DNA of 64,000 bases from Halobacterium litoreum (GCF_021233415.1 NZ_CP089466.1:682001-746000); one strand, 5' to 3'; numbered from the stretch's first letter, positions 36,060-44,584 are shown. Notes: generated by a model from the sequence alone, not told the origin. Program-made: numbers and translations.

Positions 36060-36865
36060 TAGAGGTCGTCCACGTCCTCCTCGACGTGGCTGTGCTCCTC
36101 GGCCGGGAAGTCGCCGGACTCGACCGCGTTCACGTAGTCGCCGATTGCGCGCTCCATCTCCGAGCGCACGTCGCCGAACTGCTTCGAGAACGGCGGACTG
36201 TTCTCGGAGATGCCGAGCACGTCGGAGACGACCAGCACTTGGCCGTCGGTGTCCGGGCCGGCGCCGATGCCGATGGTCGGGATGTCGAGGGCGTCGGTGA
36301 TGTCACCGGCCACGTTCGCGGGGACGTGTTCGAGGACGAGCGAGAACGCGCCCGCCGCCTCGTGTTCTCGGGCGAGGTCGAGCATCCGCTCGGCTGCTTC
36401 CTGTTCGGTGCCCTGCCGGAACATCCCGCCGAGTTGGTTGACGTGTTGGGGGGTCAGGCCGAGGTGGGCCATCACGGGAATCCCGAGGTCGGTCAGGCGC
36501 TCCGTGAGTTCGACGGTGTGCGGGCCACACTCCAGTTTCACGGCGTCGGCGTCCTCCTCTTTCAACATTCGTCCGCAGTTCTGGACGCTCTCCGCGAGGT
36601 CCGCGCCGAAACTCAGGAACGGCATGTCCGCGACGACGACGGCGTCCTCGGTGGCGCGCGCGACGGCGCCCGTGGTGGACGCTATCTCGTCGACAGTGAC
36701 GGGGAGCGTGTCCTCGTAGCCGAGGGCGGCGTTCCCCACGCTGTCGCCGACGAGAATCAGGTCGACGCCCGCCTCGTCGACGACCTTCGCGGTCGGCGCG
36801 TCGTACGCGGTGAGCATCGTGACTGGCTCGTCGCCGTGTTCGCGGACGGTGTTGACGGTCGGCAT
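36056..36865 (-). CDS. panB: 3-methyl-2-oxobutanoate hydroxymethyltransferase
   Basis: 269 residues. The PanB signature is complete: TAYDAPTAKVVDEAGVDLILVGDSVGN, KLECG, HLGLTPQ, and GIGAGPDTDGQVLVVSD. It makes ketopantoate from 2-oxoisovalerate and methylene-THF-type C1 donors, the first committed step of pantothenate/CoA synthesis. Start ATG 36865; upstream in-frame residues are low-quality. Its stop forms a shared CTAG with the small membrane protein. Confidence 0.96.
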   Translation of the reverse strand: MPTVNTVREHGDEPVTMLTAYDAPTAKVVDEAGVDLILVGDSVGNAALGYEDTLPVTVDEIASTTGAVARATEDAVVVADMPFLSFGADLAESVQNCGRMLKEEDADAVKLECGPHTVELTERLTDLGIPVMAHLGLTPQHVNQLGGMFRQGTEQEAAERMLDLAREHEAAGAFSLVLEHVPANVAGDITDALDIPTIGIGAGPDTDGQVLVVSDVLGISENSPPFSKQFGDVRSEMERAIGDYVNAVESGDFPAEEHSHVEEDVDDLY

Positions 36866-36956
36866 GTCTCGTGGTCGGAGAGACTCGGTGTTAAACGTAC
36901 CCGAACCGGCGGCACACAGCGGGGAAGTTAAGCCGCCGGCACGCCTCGGTCGTCGC

Positions 36957-37187
36957 GTGCCGGAGTTAGAGGAGACGACCGACCCGGACGGCGTGGACTT
37001 CGGGTGGGTGATGCAGACGACGTTCGTTCTCACCATCGCGGTCGGCGCGCCCGTCGTCGCCGCGCTGTCGATGTTCTACGAACTGCCGTCGTGGGCGGCG
37101 CGCGCGTCGTTCGCGGTGCGCGTCGGCGCCATCGTCTGGTTCGTCACCGCCGTCGCCACCTACGGCTACGCTCGCCGGAACGCCTAG
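36957..37187 (+). CDS. Small two-helix membrane protein (DUF5822-like)
   Basis: 76 residues from a GTG at 36957. PELEETTDPDGVDFGWVMQTT is followed by two hydrophobic segments (about 21-41 and 49-68). From memory this matches haloarchaeal DUF5822. Its TAG stop overlaps the TAG stop of the convergent HAD gene at CTAG 37184-37187. Confidence 0.7.
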   Translation: MPELEETTDPDGVDFGWVMQTTFVLTIAVGAPVVAALSMFYELPSWAARASFAVRVGAIVWFVTAVATYGYARRNA

Positions 37188-37702
37188 ACCCAGCGGAAGT
37201 CCGTGCCGGCGCGCTCGGCGGTCACCTCGTCCGAAGCGGAGTCCCCGACGAACAGCGTGCGCTCCGGCGGCACGCCGAGTTCCTCCAGCACCCACGTCAA
37301 CGCCCGCGGGTCGGGCTTCCGGGCGGGGACGGTGTCCCGGCCGGCGACGACGCTGAACGCGTCGGTGAGGCCGTGCTCGTCGAGCGCGATGCGACACGCC
37401 GCCTCGCAGTTCAGCGAACACACCGCGACGGGTGTGTCCGCGTCCGCGAGTTCGTCGGCGGTCGGCAGGCGCGTCGCGCGCGTCGCGCCGTCGCGCTCGT
37501 GCTCGGCGATGAGCTCGTGTACCTCCTCACCGATGCCCGCGCCCTCGGCGGCGTCCAGCATCTCCCACGTGTCGTACTCGTCGGGGTCCACGTCCACCGC
37601 GCGGAGCGCGCGCTCGATGTCGCGTTCGACCTCGTCCCAGTCCACGTCCAGTCGCACGAGCGTCCCGTCGAGGTCGTAGACGACGGCGTCGTAGTCGGTC
37701 AC
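37184..37702 (-). CDS. HAD-superfamily hydrolase
   Basis: 172 residues from GTG 37702. The nucleophile and general acid are Asp10 and Asp12 in VYDLDGTLVRL. The Lys motif is in PARKPDPRAL, and motif IV in VGDSASDEVTAERAG. The cap is short and helical (about 15-80), as in phosphoglycolate-phosphatase-like enzymes. The substrate is unknown. The upstream spacer carries the structured element at 37790-38075, so its promoter lies within 90 nt of that element. Confidence 0.88.
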   Translation of the reverse strand: MTDYDAVVYDLDGTLVRLDVDWDEVERDIERALRAVDVDPDEYDTWEMLDAAEGAGIGEEVHELIAEHERDGATRATRLPTADELADADTPVAVCSLNCEAACRIALDEHGLTDAFSVVAGRDTVPARKPDPRALTWVLEELGVPPERTLFVGDSASDEVTAERAGTDFRWV

Positions 37703-37789
37703 GGCCGCCTGTTCGCGGGAGGGCGTGTTATGGACTTCGGTGGCTAGCGTGGTATTTCGACTCGGAAGGCTATCTCTCAGGGAACTTTT

Positions 37790-38075
37790 CGAAAGCCCCT
37801 GCTCGCTCGACCGTCCGCGACTCGCTGCGCTCCTCGCTCCCTTCGGTCGCTTCGGTGCTTGCGTCGTCGGGGCCGAATCGAGCGAGCAGGGGCTTTCAGT
37901 CCCTCCCGCTACCGGTAACTCAGCCGGCAGATACGCGCCGACCGGCAGCCGGTAGTCGGGTGGACTGAAAGGGGCGACAGCCTCGGCGAAGGCCGACGAC
38001 GCAAGCACGGACGCGAACGGAGTGAGCGACGCGCGCAGCGAGGCGCCCGAGTCGAGGCTGTCGGGGCTTTCGAAG
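37790..38075. repeat. Bipartite hairpin element, copy A (three stem-loops)
   Basis: Hairpin 1 pairs 37791-37810 with 37878-37897 (20 perfect bp, ends GAAAGCCCC and GGGGCTTTC). The middle hairpin pairs CTTTCAGTCC (37893-37902) with GGACTGAAAG (37962-37971), extended by CCCG/CGGG and ACCGG/CCGGT. Hairpin 2 pairs 37975-37985 with 38053-38063. The loop of hairpin 2 carries GACGCAAGCACGGA and GAACGGAGTGAGCGACGCG; hairpin 1's loop is roughly its reverse complement. No coding potential. It fills the region between the divergent HAD and Gfo/Idh genes. Another copy lies at 54125-54453. Confidence 0.85.
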
Positions 38076-38126
38076 TGGTCTCCGAAGACGCTGTGAATCT
38101 AACTGCTGCCCTGACCGTGACGAACG

Positions 38127-38134
38127 CTTATCCG
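38127..38134 (+). promoter_or_regulatory. TATA-like box of the Gfo/Idh oxidoreductase
   Basis: The GCTTATCC box lies 22-29 nt before the ATG at 38156, the common leaderless spacing seen throughout this window. Nothing else distinctive lies between it and the hairpin element ending at 38075. Confidence 0.5.
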
Positions 38135-38155
38135 CCGGCGGGGAGACACTTCGAT

Positions 38156-39259
38156 ATGACCGAATCGCTCTCCGTCGGCGTGCTGGGGTACGGCTTCATG
38201 GGCGAGGCGCACGCGAACGCGCTCGCTCGCCTCCCGATGTTCTTCCCCGACGCGCCCGAGGTCTCGCGGGACGTGCTGATTGGCCGGGACGAGGACGCCG
38301 CCCGGGAGGCCGCCGAGCGCCTCGGATTCAACCGCGTGGCGACGGACTGGCGGGACGCAATCGACGACGTGGACGCGTTCTACAACCTCGGCCCGAATCA
38401 CGTCCACGTCGAACCCTCTATCGCCGCGCTCGATGCGGGCGTCCACGTCCTCTGTGAGAAACCGCTCGCGCCGACGCTCGACGACGCCGAGCGCATGGTC
38501 GACGCCGCCGAATCCAGCGACGCAATCGCCGGGACGGCGTTCAACTATCGCTTCGTGCCCGCGGTCCGGTACGCCAAGCGCCTGCTCGATTCGGGGGAAC
38601 TCGGCGAGGTGCGCCACGCTCGCTTCCGGTATCTGCAGGACTGGCTGACCGACGCGGACGCGCCGTGGACGTGGCGGATGGACGCCGACAGCGCGGGGTC
38701 GGGCGCGCTCGGCGACCTCGGCGCGCACAGTTTCGACCTCGCGCGCTTCCTCGTCGGCGACGTCGACGCCATTTCGGGACATCGCGAGACGTTCGTCGAG
38801 GAGCGCACGCCAGAGGGCGGCGGCGACCCGCGACCCGTAACGGTGGACGACGCGTTCTCCGCGCAGGCCGAGTTCGCCTGTGGCGCGATGGGCACCTTCG
38901 AGGCGACGCGGTGTGCGCCCGCCCGGAAGAACGGCAACACGTTCGAAATCGACGGCACCGGCGGCGCCGTCCGGTTCGACCTCGAACGCCCGAACGAACT
39001 CGACGTGAACTGGCCGGACTCCCGGGGCTTCGAGACGGTGCTCGTCACCGACGACGACGACCCCTACGGCGAGCACTGGTGGCCGCCCGGCCACGTGCTC
39101 GGGTGGGAGCACACGTTCGTCCACGAGAACTACGAGTTCCTCTCGGCGGCCGCCGACGGCGGCGCCTTCGAACCCGGCTTCGGCGACGGTCTCGCCGCCC
39201 AGCGCCTCCTCGACGCCGTCGCGCGAAGCGACGACCGCCGCGAGTGGGTGTCCGTCTGA
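38156..39259 (+). CDS. Gfo/Idh/MocA-family NAD(P)-dependent oxidoreductase
   Basis: 367 residues. A Rossmann N-terminus with VGVLGYGFMGEAHANAL (GxGxxG) and the EKP motif (LCEKPLAPT) near residue 101. The C-terminal alpha/beta domain has SGALGDLGAHSFDLARFL, the dehydrogenase fold common to inositol or glucose-fructose oxidoreductases. The substrate is unknown; sugars or polyols are likely. Start ATG 38156 with a TATA-like TTAT box ~25 nt upstream. Confidence 0.92.
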   Translation: MTESLSVGVLGYGFMGEAHANALARLPMFFPDAPEVSRDVLIGRDEDAAREAAERLGFNRVATDWRDAIDDVDAFYNLGPNHVHVEPSIAALDAGVHVLCEKPLAPTLDDAERMVDAAESSDAIAGTAFNYRFVPAVRYAKRLLDSGELGEVRHARFRYLQDWLTDADAPWTWRMDADSAGSGALGDLGAHSFDLARFLVGDVDAISGHRETFVEERTPEGGGDPRPVTVDDAFSAQAEFACGAMGTFEATRCAPARKNGNTFEIDGTGGAVRFDLERPNELDVNWPDSRGFETVLVTDDDDPYGEHWWPPGHVLGWEHTFVHENYEFLSAAADGGAFEPGFGDGLAAQRLLDAVARSDDRREWVSV

Positions 39260-39367
39260 CGGCGGCGTCCGCCGATGGCGGGGGTCTTTTGGGCGCCCGC
39301 GGTGGATTGCTACGTATGCCGACGCTCACTCGTCCCGCCGACCGACCGCGACGCCCAACGGAGGCCG

Positions 39368-39895
39368 ATGCTCTCGCGCATCCGTGAGGACGTGCGCGCG
39401 ATGCGGCGACGCGACCCCGCCGCGCGCGGCGACCTCGAAGTGTTCCTCTGCTATCCGGGCCTGCACGCGGTCTGGTTCCACGTCTTCCTCGCCGCGCCGC
39501 TGTACGCGGCGTGGCCGCTGGCCGGCCGCCTCGTCTCCCAGTTCGCGCGCTTTGGCACCGGCGTCGAGATACACCCCGGCGCCGACGTCGGCCGCCGCGT
39601 CACCATCGACCACGGCGCCGGCGTCGTCGTCGGCGAGACCGCCGAAATCGGCGACGACGTCCACATGTACCACGGCGTCACGCTCGGCGGCGACAACCCC
39701 GAACCCGTGAAACGCCACCCGACCGTGCGTCCCGGCGCGACGCTCGGCGCGAACGCGACGCTGCTGGGCGACATCGAAATCGGCGAGAACTCGTCGGTCG
39801 GCGCCGGCTCGGTCGTCACGCGTGACGTGCCGGCGGGCGCGACGGTCGCGGGCGTCCCCGCGGAGCGAGTGGACGCCGCAGACGTCGAGGCGTAG
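39368..39895 (+). CDS. cysE: Serine O-acetyltransferase
   Basis: 175 residues. A helical N-terminus (MLSRIREDVRAMRRRDP) precedes hexapeptide repeats of the left-handed beta-helix: GVEIHPGADVGRRVTIDHG, GVVVGETAEIGDDV, and the active-site HGVTLGG. The family makes O-acetylserine from serine and acetyl-CoA for cysteine synthesis. The protein is short relative to E. coli CysE because it lacks much of the N-terminal extension. Start ATG 39368; convergent with acyl-CoA dehydrogenase. Confidence 0.92.
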   Translation: MLSRIREDVRAMRRRDPAARGDLEVFLCYPGLHAVWFHVFLAAPLYAAWPLAGRLVSQFARFGTGVEIHPGADVGRRVTIDHGAGVVVGETAEIGDDVHMYHGVTLGGDNPEPVKRHPTVRPGATLGANATLLGDIEIGENSSVGAGSVVTRDVPAGATVAGVPAERVDAADVEA

Positions 39896-39899
39896 GAAT

Positions 39900-41024
39900 T
39901 TAGTCGAGCAGGCCGCGCGCGATGACTTCCTTCTGAATCTCCGAGGTGCCCTCGTAGATGGTCGTAATCTTCGAGTCGCGGTAGAACCGCTCCACGTCGA
40001 AGTCCGTCGTGTAGCCGTAGCCGCCGTGAATCTGGACGGCCTCGTTGGTCACGTCGACGGCCGCCTCGCTCGCGAAGTACTTCGCCTTCGCCGCCGCCGT
40101 CCGGTGGTCCTCGCCTCGGTCTGCCTTCCGCGCCGCGTCCCGAGCGAGCAGGCGCGCCGCCTGCGTCTGGGTCTCCATGTCGGCGAGTTTGTGGCGGATG
40201 GTCTGAATCTCGGAGAGCGCCTTGTCGAACTGCTCGCGGTCGTGGGCGTACTCGACGGCCGCGTCGAGGCCCGCCTGCGCGAGGCCGACGGCCTGCGACG
40301 CGATGCCGATGCGGCCGCCGGTGAGGATGTGGAGCGCCGCCGACAGCCCCCGACCGACCTCCGTCAGCCGGTATTCCTCGGGAATCCGGCAGTCGTCCAA
40401 CAGGAGCGCCGTCGTGTCGCTCGCGCGCAGCCCGAGTTTGTCCTCCTTCTTCCCGACTTCGAGCCCGTCGGTGTCCTTCGGCACGAGGAACTGCGTGATT
40501 TTGTCGTCGTCGCCGTCGACCTTCGCGAACACGATGGCGACGCCCGAGCGCTTCCCGTTCGTGATCCACTGCTTTTTCCCGTTCAGCACGTACTCGTCGC
40601 CGTCTTTGACGGCCGACGTCTCCATCTGCGCCGGGTTCGACCCGGCTTCGGGCTCGGAGAGCGCGAACGCCCCCACGGGCCGCCCGTCGGCCATCTCCGG
40701 CAGCCACTCCTCCTTGAGGTCGTCGCTCCCGAACTCCGCGATGCAGGACGTCGCGAGGCAGTGGACCGACAGCGCCGTCGCCACCGACAGCGTCCCGTAC
40801 GCCACCTCCTCGTTGACGACGCTGTACGTCACCGAATCCACGTCCAGCCCGCCGTACTCCTCGGGCACGGTCATCGCCGTCATCCCCATCTCGCCGAGGC
40901 CGTCCCACACGTCCTCGGGGAACGACTGCTCGCGGTCGCCCTCGGCCGCCGTCGGCCGAATCTCCTCGGCGGCGAACTCCCGCACCGCGTCCCGAATCTG
41001 GCGCTGCTCCGCAGAGAGGTCCAT
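39900..41024 (-). CDS. Acyl-CoA dehydrogenase
   Basis: 374 residues, full length. FAD and substrate motifs: FALSEPEAGSNPAQMETSAV and the catalytic Glu in IYEGTSEIQKEVIARGL. QIHGGYGYTTDFDVERFYRD is also diagnostic. It oxidises acyl-CoA to enoyl-CoA with electron transfer to ETF. Chain-length preference is unknown. Start ATG 41024 corresponds to MDLSAEQRQIRDAVREF. No electron-transfer flavoprotein gene is nearby. Confidence 0.95.
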   Translation of the reverse strand: MDLSAEQRQIRDAVREFAAEEIRPTAAEGDREQSFPEDVWDGLGEMGMTAMTVPEEYGGLDVDSVTYSVVNEEVAYGTLSVATALSVHCLATSCIAEFGSDDLKEEWLPEMADGRPVGAFALSEPEAGSNPAQMETSAVKDGDEYVLNGKKQWITNGKRSGVAIVFAKVDGDDDKITQFLVPKDTDGLEVGKKEDKLGLRASDTTALLLDDCRIPEEYRLTEVGRGLSAALHILTGGRIGIASQAVGLAQAGLDAAVEYAHDREQFDKALSEIQTIRHKLADMETQTQAARLLARDAARKADRGEDHRTAAAKAKYFASEAAVDVTNEAVQIHGGYGYTTDFDVERFYRDSKITTIYEGTSEIQKEVIARGLLD

Positions 41025-41167
41025 ACCCGTTCTGTGGGAGGCTCCCGAGAAAAGGTGTCTGGTTTTCGTGTTTCTGCTCGGCTGGCTTTCTGGGCACAAC
41101 CGAGGACCCGATAATTCTTCGAGAGACCGAGTCGCTCTAATGAGGGTCCCCGCCGTCTACTACTCCT

Positions 41168-41206
41168 CGAAAGCCCCGGTCGGCTCGACTCGGGACGCTC
41201 GCTGAC
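41168..41206. repeat. Possible terminal fragment of the hairpin element
   Basis: CGAAAGCCCC at 41168-41177, followed by GGTCGGCTCGACTCGGGACGCTCGC. The box is identical to the first ten bases of the elements at 37790 and 54125. No right half is visible. It lies just after the AlaX stop on the minus strand. Confidence 0.35.
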
Positions 41207-42403
41207 CTACTCCTCCCGGAGGTAGTCGGCCACGTCGTCGGCGTCGGCGTCGAGGCCGCCGCCCTGCGCGAACGACGGGCGGCCGCCGCCACCGCCGCCG
41301 AACGCGTCGGTCACGTCGCCGACCACGTCGCCCGCGTCGGCGTCCGCGCCGTCAGCGGCGACCACGACGAACGTGTTGCCCTCGCCGCCCGCGACCGCGA
41401 CCACGTCCGCGTCGTCACCGACCGCCTCTTTCGCGGCGTCGCCGACCTCGTTGGCGTCGAAGCCGTCGAGCGTGCCGACGAGCCACGTCTCGCCGTCCCT
41501 CGAGAGCGAGTCGAGGCCGGCGACGCGGGAGTCGAGCACCTCGCTCTTGAGGTCCGCGAGTTCGGCCTCCAGTCGCTCGTTCTCGGACTGGAGTCGGGCG
41601 GCGGCGTCGCCGAGTTCGTCCTCGGGGACGCCGAGCGTCGCGGCGGCGTCGAGAGACGCGCGCCGCACCGCGGCCTGTCGCTCGATGGCCGACGGACCGA
41701 CCGCGAACTCGACGCGCGTCAGACCCTCGCCGGGGTTCGAGCGCGAGAGCACCGACACGGGACCGATTTCGCTCGTGTTCTCGACGTGCGTGCCGCCGCA
41801 GGCCGCCACGTCCCAGTCCGCGACGGTGACGACGCGCACGCTGTCGGCGTCCGCCATCACGCCCTCCTCGGTCTTCGTGTTGAACGCCACGTCATCGCGG
41901 CTTCGGGCTTCGTCGGCGGGCACCTGCTCCCACGTCACGTCGTGGGAGTCCCAGACTGCGCGGTTCGTCAACCGCTCCAGTTCCGCGAGCACGTCGTCGT
42001 CGATGTCCGTGCTCGTCTCGAAGTCCACGCGAACCTTCTCCTCGGAGATGTCGAAGCCGCCGTAGCCGAGGTCCTCCAGAACGCGCCGGCCCGCGCCGTA
42101 GAGGACGTGGCTCGCGGTGTGCGCGCGCCGACAGTACCGCCGGAACTCGGGGTCGACTTCGCCCTGCACCGCCTCGCCCTCGCCGAAGTCGGGTTCGGCT
42201 TCGAGGACGTGGACCACCTCGCCGTCGGCCTCGTGGACGTGCTCGACCTGCACGCCGCCGACGGTGCCGCGGTCCGCGGGCTGTCCGCCGCCCGCCGGGT
42301 AGAAGTACGTCTCCGAGAGCGTCACGTCCGTGCCCGACACGCCCGTCACCGTCGCTGTGAAACTCGTGGTGTACGGGGCCGCGGGCGCGAGCGACTCTGC
42401 CAT
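41207..42403 (-). CDS. Alanyl-tRNA editing protein AlaX (long form)
   Basis: 398 residues. The editing domain has the YFYPAGGGQPADRGTV block near residue 33, HTASH near 95, and CGGTH near 202 which together bind zinc. The C-terminal DHHA1-like part (about 300-398) ends in a Gly-rich loop GGGGGGRPSFAQGGG. It hydrolyses Ser- or Gly-tRNA(Ala) mischarged products. Its AlaRS-independent, long form fits archaeal AlaX-L. Start ATG 42403. Confidence 0.93.
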   Translation of the reverse strand: MAESLAPAAPYTTSFTATVTGVSGTDVTLSETYFYPAGGGQPADRGTVGGVQVEHVHEADGEVVHVLEAEPDFGEGEAVQGEVDPEFRRYCRRAHTASHVLYGAGRRVLEDLGYGGFDISEEKVRVDFETSTDIDDDVLAELERLTNRAVWDSHDVTWEQVPADEARSRDDVAFNTKTEEGVMADADSVRVVTVADWDVAACGGTHVENTSEIGPVSVLSRSNPGEGLTRVEFAVGPSAIERQAAVRRASLDAAATLGVPEDELGDAAARLQSENERLEAELADLKSEVLDSRVAGLDSLSRDGETWLVGTLDGFDANEVGDAAKEAVGDDADVVAVAGGEGNTFVVVAADGADADAGDVVGDVTDAFGGGGGGRPSFAQGGGLDADADDVADYLREE

Positions 42404-42443
42404 ACCCGTGGGGAGTCGCCCGCGGTAGAAAAACGGTCCGGCG

Positions 42444-42947
42444 TTACTCCTCGCTCAGTTCCACGTCGAGGAACTCCTCGAGGGCGGCGATGACGGAACC
42501 GCCGACGTTCGCCTGCGTCGCGCGCCCCTGCTCGACGGCGAGCAAGTCCTTCCCGTCGAGGTCGAGTTCGTCGGCGAGTTCCTCGCGCTGGAGACCGGCG
42601 TCCTGTCGCGCGCGAACCACGCGCTCGCCGTAGTCCGAGACGAGGTACGGGAGTTGGTCGCCCTCGTAGTTCGTTCCTTCTTCCTCCCAGTGCGTGGAGT
42701 CGCCGCGCGTCGCGGCGTCGAACTGTCGCGCCGTGTTCTGTGCGGCGCGCTTCTTGCGCTCGACGTCGGAGTCGCCGTCGTCGGTGTCGGCGTCCGGGCT
42801 CTCGTCGTGGCTCGCGCAGTCCGGGCAGACGGTGAGTTCCGCCCCGGCGACGTTCGCCGACCGCAGCGAGTCGGAGGCAGACCCACACAGTTCGCAGGTC
42901 TGGCCGCCCCCACCGCTGCCGGCGCCGCCGGTCGAATACTTCGGCAT
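42444..42947 (-). CDS. Archaeal multiprotein bridging factor-like protein (aMBF1)
   Basis: 167 residues. A zinc ribbon at the N-terminus (CELCG and CPDC) and a Cro/C1-type HTH at the C-terminus (GERVVRARQDAGLQREELADELDLD, then the recognition helix) form the aMBF1 architecture. Eukaryotic MBF1 links TBP to activators; archaeal forms associate with ribosomes. It is 41 nt upstream of AlaX on the same strand, so they may be co-transcribed. Confidence 0.93.
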   Translation of the reverse strand: MPKYSTGGAGSGGGGQTCELCGSASDSLRSANVAGAELTVCPDCASHDESPDADTDDGDSDVERKKRAAQNTARQFDAATRGDSTHWEEEGTNYEGDQLPYLVSDYGERVVRARQDAGLQREELADELDLDGKDLLAVEQGRATQANVGGSVIAALEEFLDVELSEE

Positions 42948-43032
42948 ACCCTGCGGTATGGAAGCGCCGACATTTCAATACCCCGCTTGTCGCCCGGGTA
43001 GCACTAAGTACCCGGAGTGCGAGCGCCCCGAT

Positions 43033-44286
43033 ATGCCCGCCGACATCGCCGACCGCGTCTACCTCGCGTCACTCGACAGCGAGGACCTCGCGGCCGCGTT
43101 CGGGGACGGGTACGAGACCGCGACGGAGCCGCCGGCGGTCTCGGGCCTCCTGCGGTCGCTCGCCGACACGCACGCGTGGGCGACCCGCGACACCGACGTG
43201 CTCGCGTCCCTCGACCGCGGCGACTACGTGCTGTTCCACCGCGACTGGGGACTCCGCGCGGTCGGACAGGTGTGGTCGACCACCGCCGACAGCGACGAGG
43301 TCGCGCGCCACACCGCCGTCGACGACCCCGCGGGGGAGTGGGGCGTCGTCACGCTCACGAACGTCCAGCCCGCCCTCGACACCGTCTCGCTGTTGTCCTT
43401 GGACGCCGGGGACGCTCAGCGGGACCGGTCGCTGTACCGAATCGAGGACGCGGTCGCGCGCGACCTCCGCAGTCGCTTCACGACGCCCGCGCGCCTGATA
43501 GAGGAGACCGTCGCGAACCCGCTCGCGTTCGACGTCCCGCCCGGCGGCACGCCGCCCGACCGGCGCCCCGACCCGCCCGAGAACGGACGGGACACCGCTG
43601 TCTCGACGCCCGAGACCGCGGTGAGCGCGCACCTCGACGCGCTCGACGGCGTGCGCACAACCGCGTGGCGCGTGCTCGCGCTCGGGGCGTTCCTCGTCGC
43701 CGCGACGCTCGCCGTCGTCCAGCAGTACCGGCCCGCGGACGGCGACCCGTTCTCGCTCACGCTGCCGGTGTCGGCAGGCGTCGTCGCCGTCGGCGTCGGC
43801 GGCGCGCTCGCCGTCGGCGTCGTCCTCCACGGCGCGCTCAAACCGCGGCCGGGCCTCGGACGGTTCACGCGCGAGCAGACCGGCGCGACGCGACGCGCCG
43901 GCGCCACGGAATCCGGGAGCGACGCCAGCGCGCACCTCGCGAACGCCACGCGAGCCTACTGCGCGCACCTCGCACACCTCACGCGCCGCCTCGGTGCGGT
44001 CACCGCCGTCGCCGCGGTCGGCGTCGTCGTCGGCGCCGTCTACCTCGCGTACGGCCTCGGCGTGCAGGTGTCGCCGGCCGTCCGCCCGCTGTCGCTCGTC
44101 GCGCTCGCCGTCTTCCCCGCGCTCGCCGTCGCCGCGACGCTGTACGCGTTCCGGCGGCGCGTCGTCGACGCAGTGGGCGACCTCCCGGACCTCGGCGCCG
44201 GCGTCCCGTCGCCCGCGCGCTCGCTCGCGGACCGAGCCGACGCCGCGAAACGACGCGTGTCCGAGGTCGCGAGCCGCATCAAGTAG
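43033..44286 (+). CDS. Membrane protein with N-terminal EVE/PUA-like domain
   Basis: 417 residues. The first ~170 are soluble: AWATRDTDVLASLDRGDYVLF and WGLRAVGQVWS, then WGVVTLTNV, a pattern reminiscent of EVE/PUA-like domains (modified-base binding) in which GDYVLF and a later W-V pair recur. The C-terminal half has four hydrophobic helices (about 215-237, 245-270, 320-345 and 355-375) and a charged cytosolic tail. I do not know the family. Fusing an EVE-like domain to a membrane segment would be unusual, so this needs a structural search. Confidence 0.6.
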   Translation: MPADIADRVYLASLDSEDLAAAFGDGYETATEPPAVSGLLRSLADTHAWATRDTDVLASLDRGDYVLFHRDWGLRAVGQVWSTTADSDEVARHTAVDDPAGEWGVVTLTNVQPALDTVSLLSLDAGDAQRDRSLYRIEDAVARDLRSRFTTPARLIEETVANPLAFDVPPGGTPPDRRPDPPENGRDTAVSTPETAVSAHLDALDGVRTTAWRVLALGAFLVAATLAVVQQYRPADGDPFSLTLPVSAGVVAVGVGGALAVGVVLHGALKPRPGLGRFTREQTGATRRAGATESGSDASAHLANATRAYCAHLAHLTRRLGAVTAVAAVGVVVGAVYLAYGLGVQVSPAVRPLSLVALAVFPALAVAATLYAFRRRVVDAVGDLPDLGAGVPSPARSLADRADAAKRRVSEVASRIK

Positions 44287-44380
44287 TCGGCCGAACACGC
44301 TAGCCAGCCTGCGAGCTCTTCCCAACTGCTCGGAACCAGAAGGGTTCATTTATCCCGGCGCGACCAATAGTCGGACAGAG

Positions 44381-44542
44381 ATGAGTCCCAGCGAGGACGT
44401 CCTGTTCGCGTGCCCGGACTGCGGGGAGACCATGCAGGTCAACCCCGCCATGCGGGACGCACTCGTCGAGAACGGGTGCGTGGTCTGTGGCTCCCCGGTC
44501 CCCGAGGACGCGTTCGAGGCGGACGACGCGACCGCGGAGTGA
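44381..44542 (+). CDS. Very small zinc-ribbon protein
   Basis: 53 residues: CPDCGE near residue 11 and CVVCGSPV near 33 form a two-knuckle zinc ribbon, with an acidic tail. It resembles haloarchaeal small zinc-ribbon proteins (DUF7560-like, from memory). Start ATG 44381. It lies 94 nt after the membrane gene, codirectional. Confidence 0.75.
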   Translation: MSPSEDVLFACPDCGETMQVNPAMRDALVENGCVVCGSPVPEDAFEADDATAE

Positions 44543-44584
44543 CACAGACGGGCGACCCCTCGCAGCCGCCGGCGTGAGATGGGC

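Noticed and set aside
37703-38155. CRISPR array or insertion sequence in the hairpin-rich spacer
   Set aside because: Repeats are inverted, not direct and regularly spaced. No transposase or cas gene is nearby, and target-site duplications were not evident.
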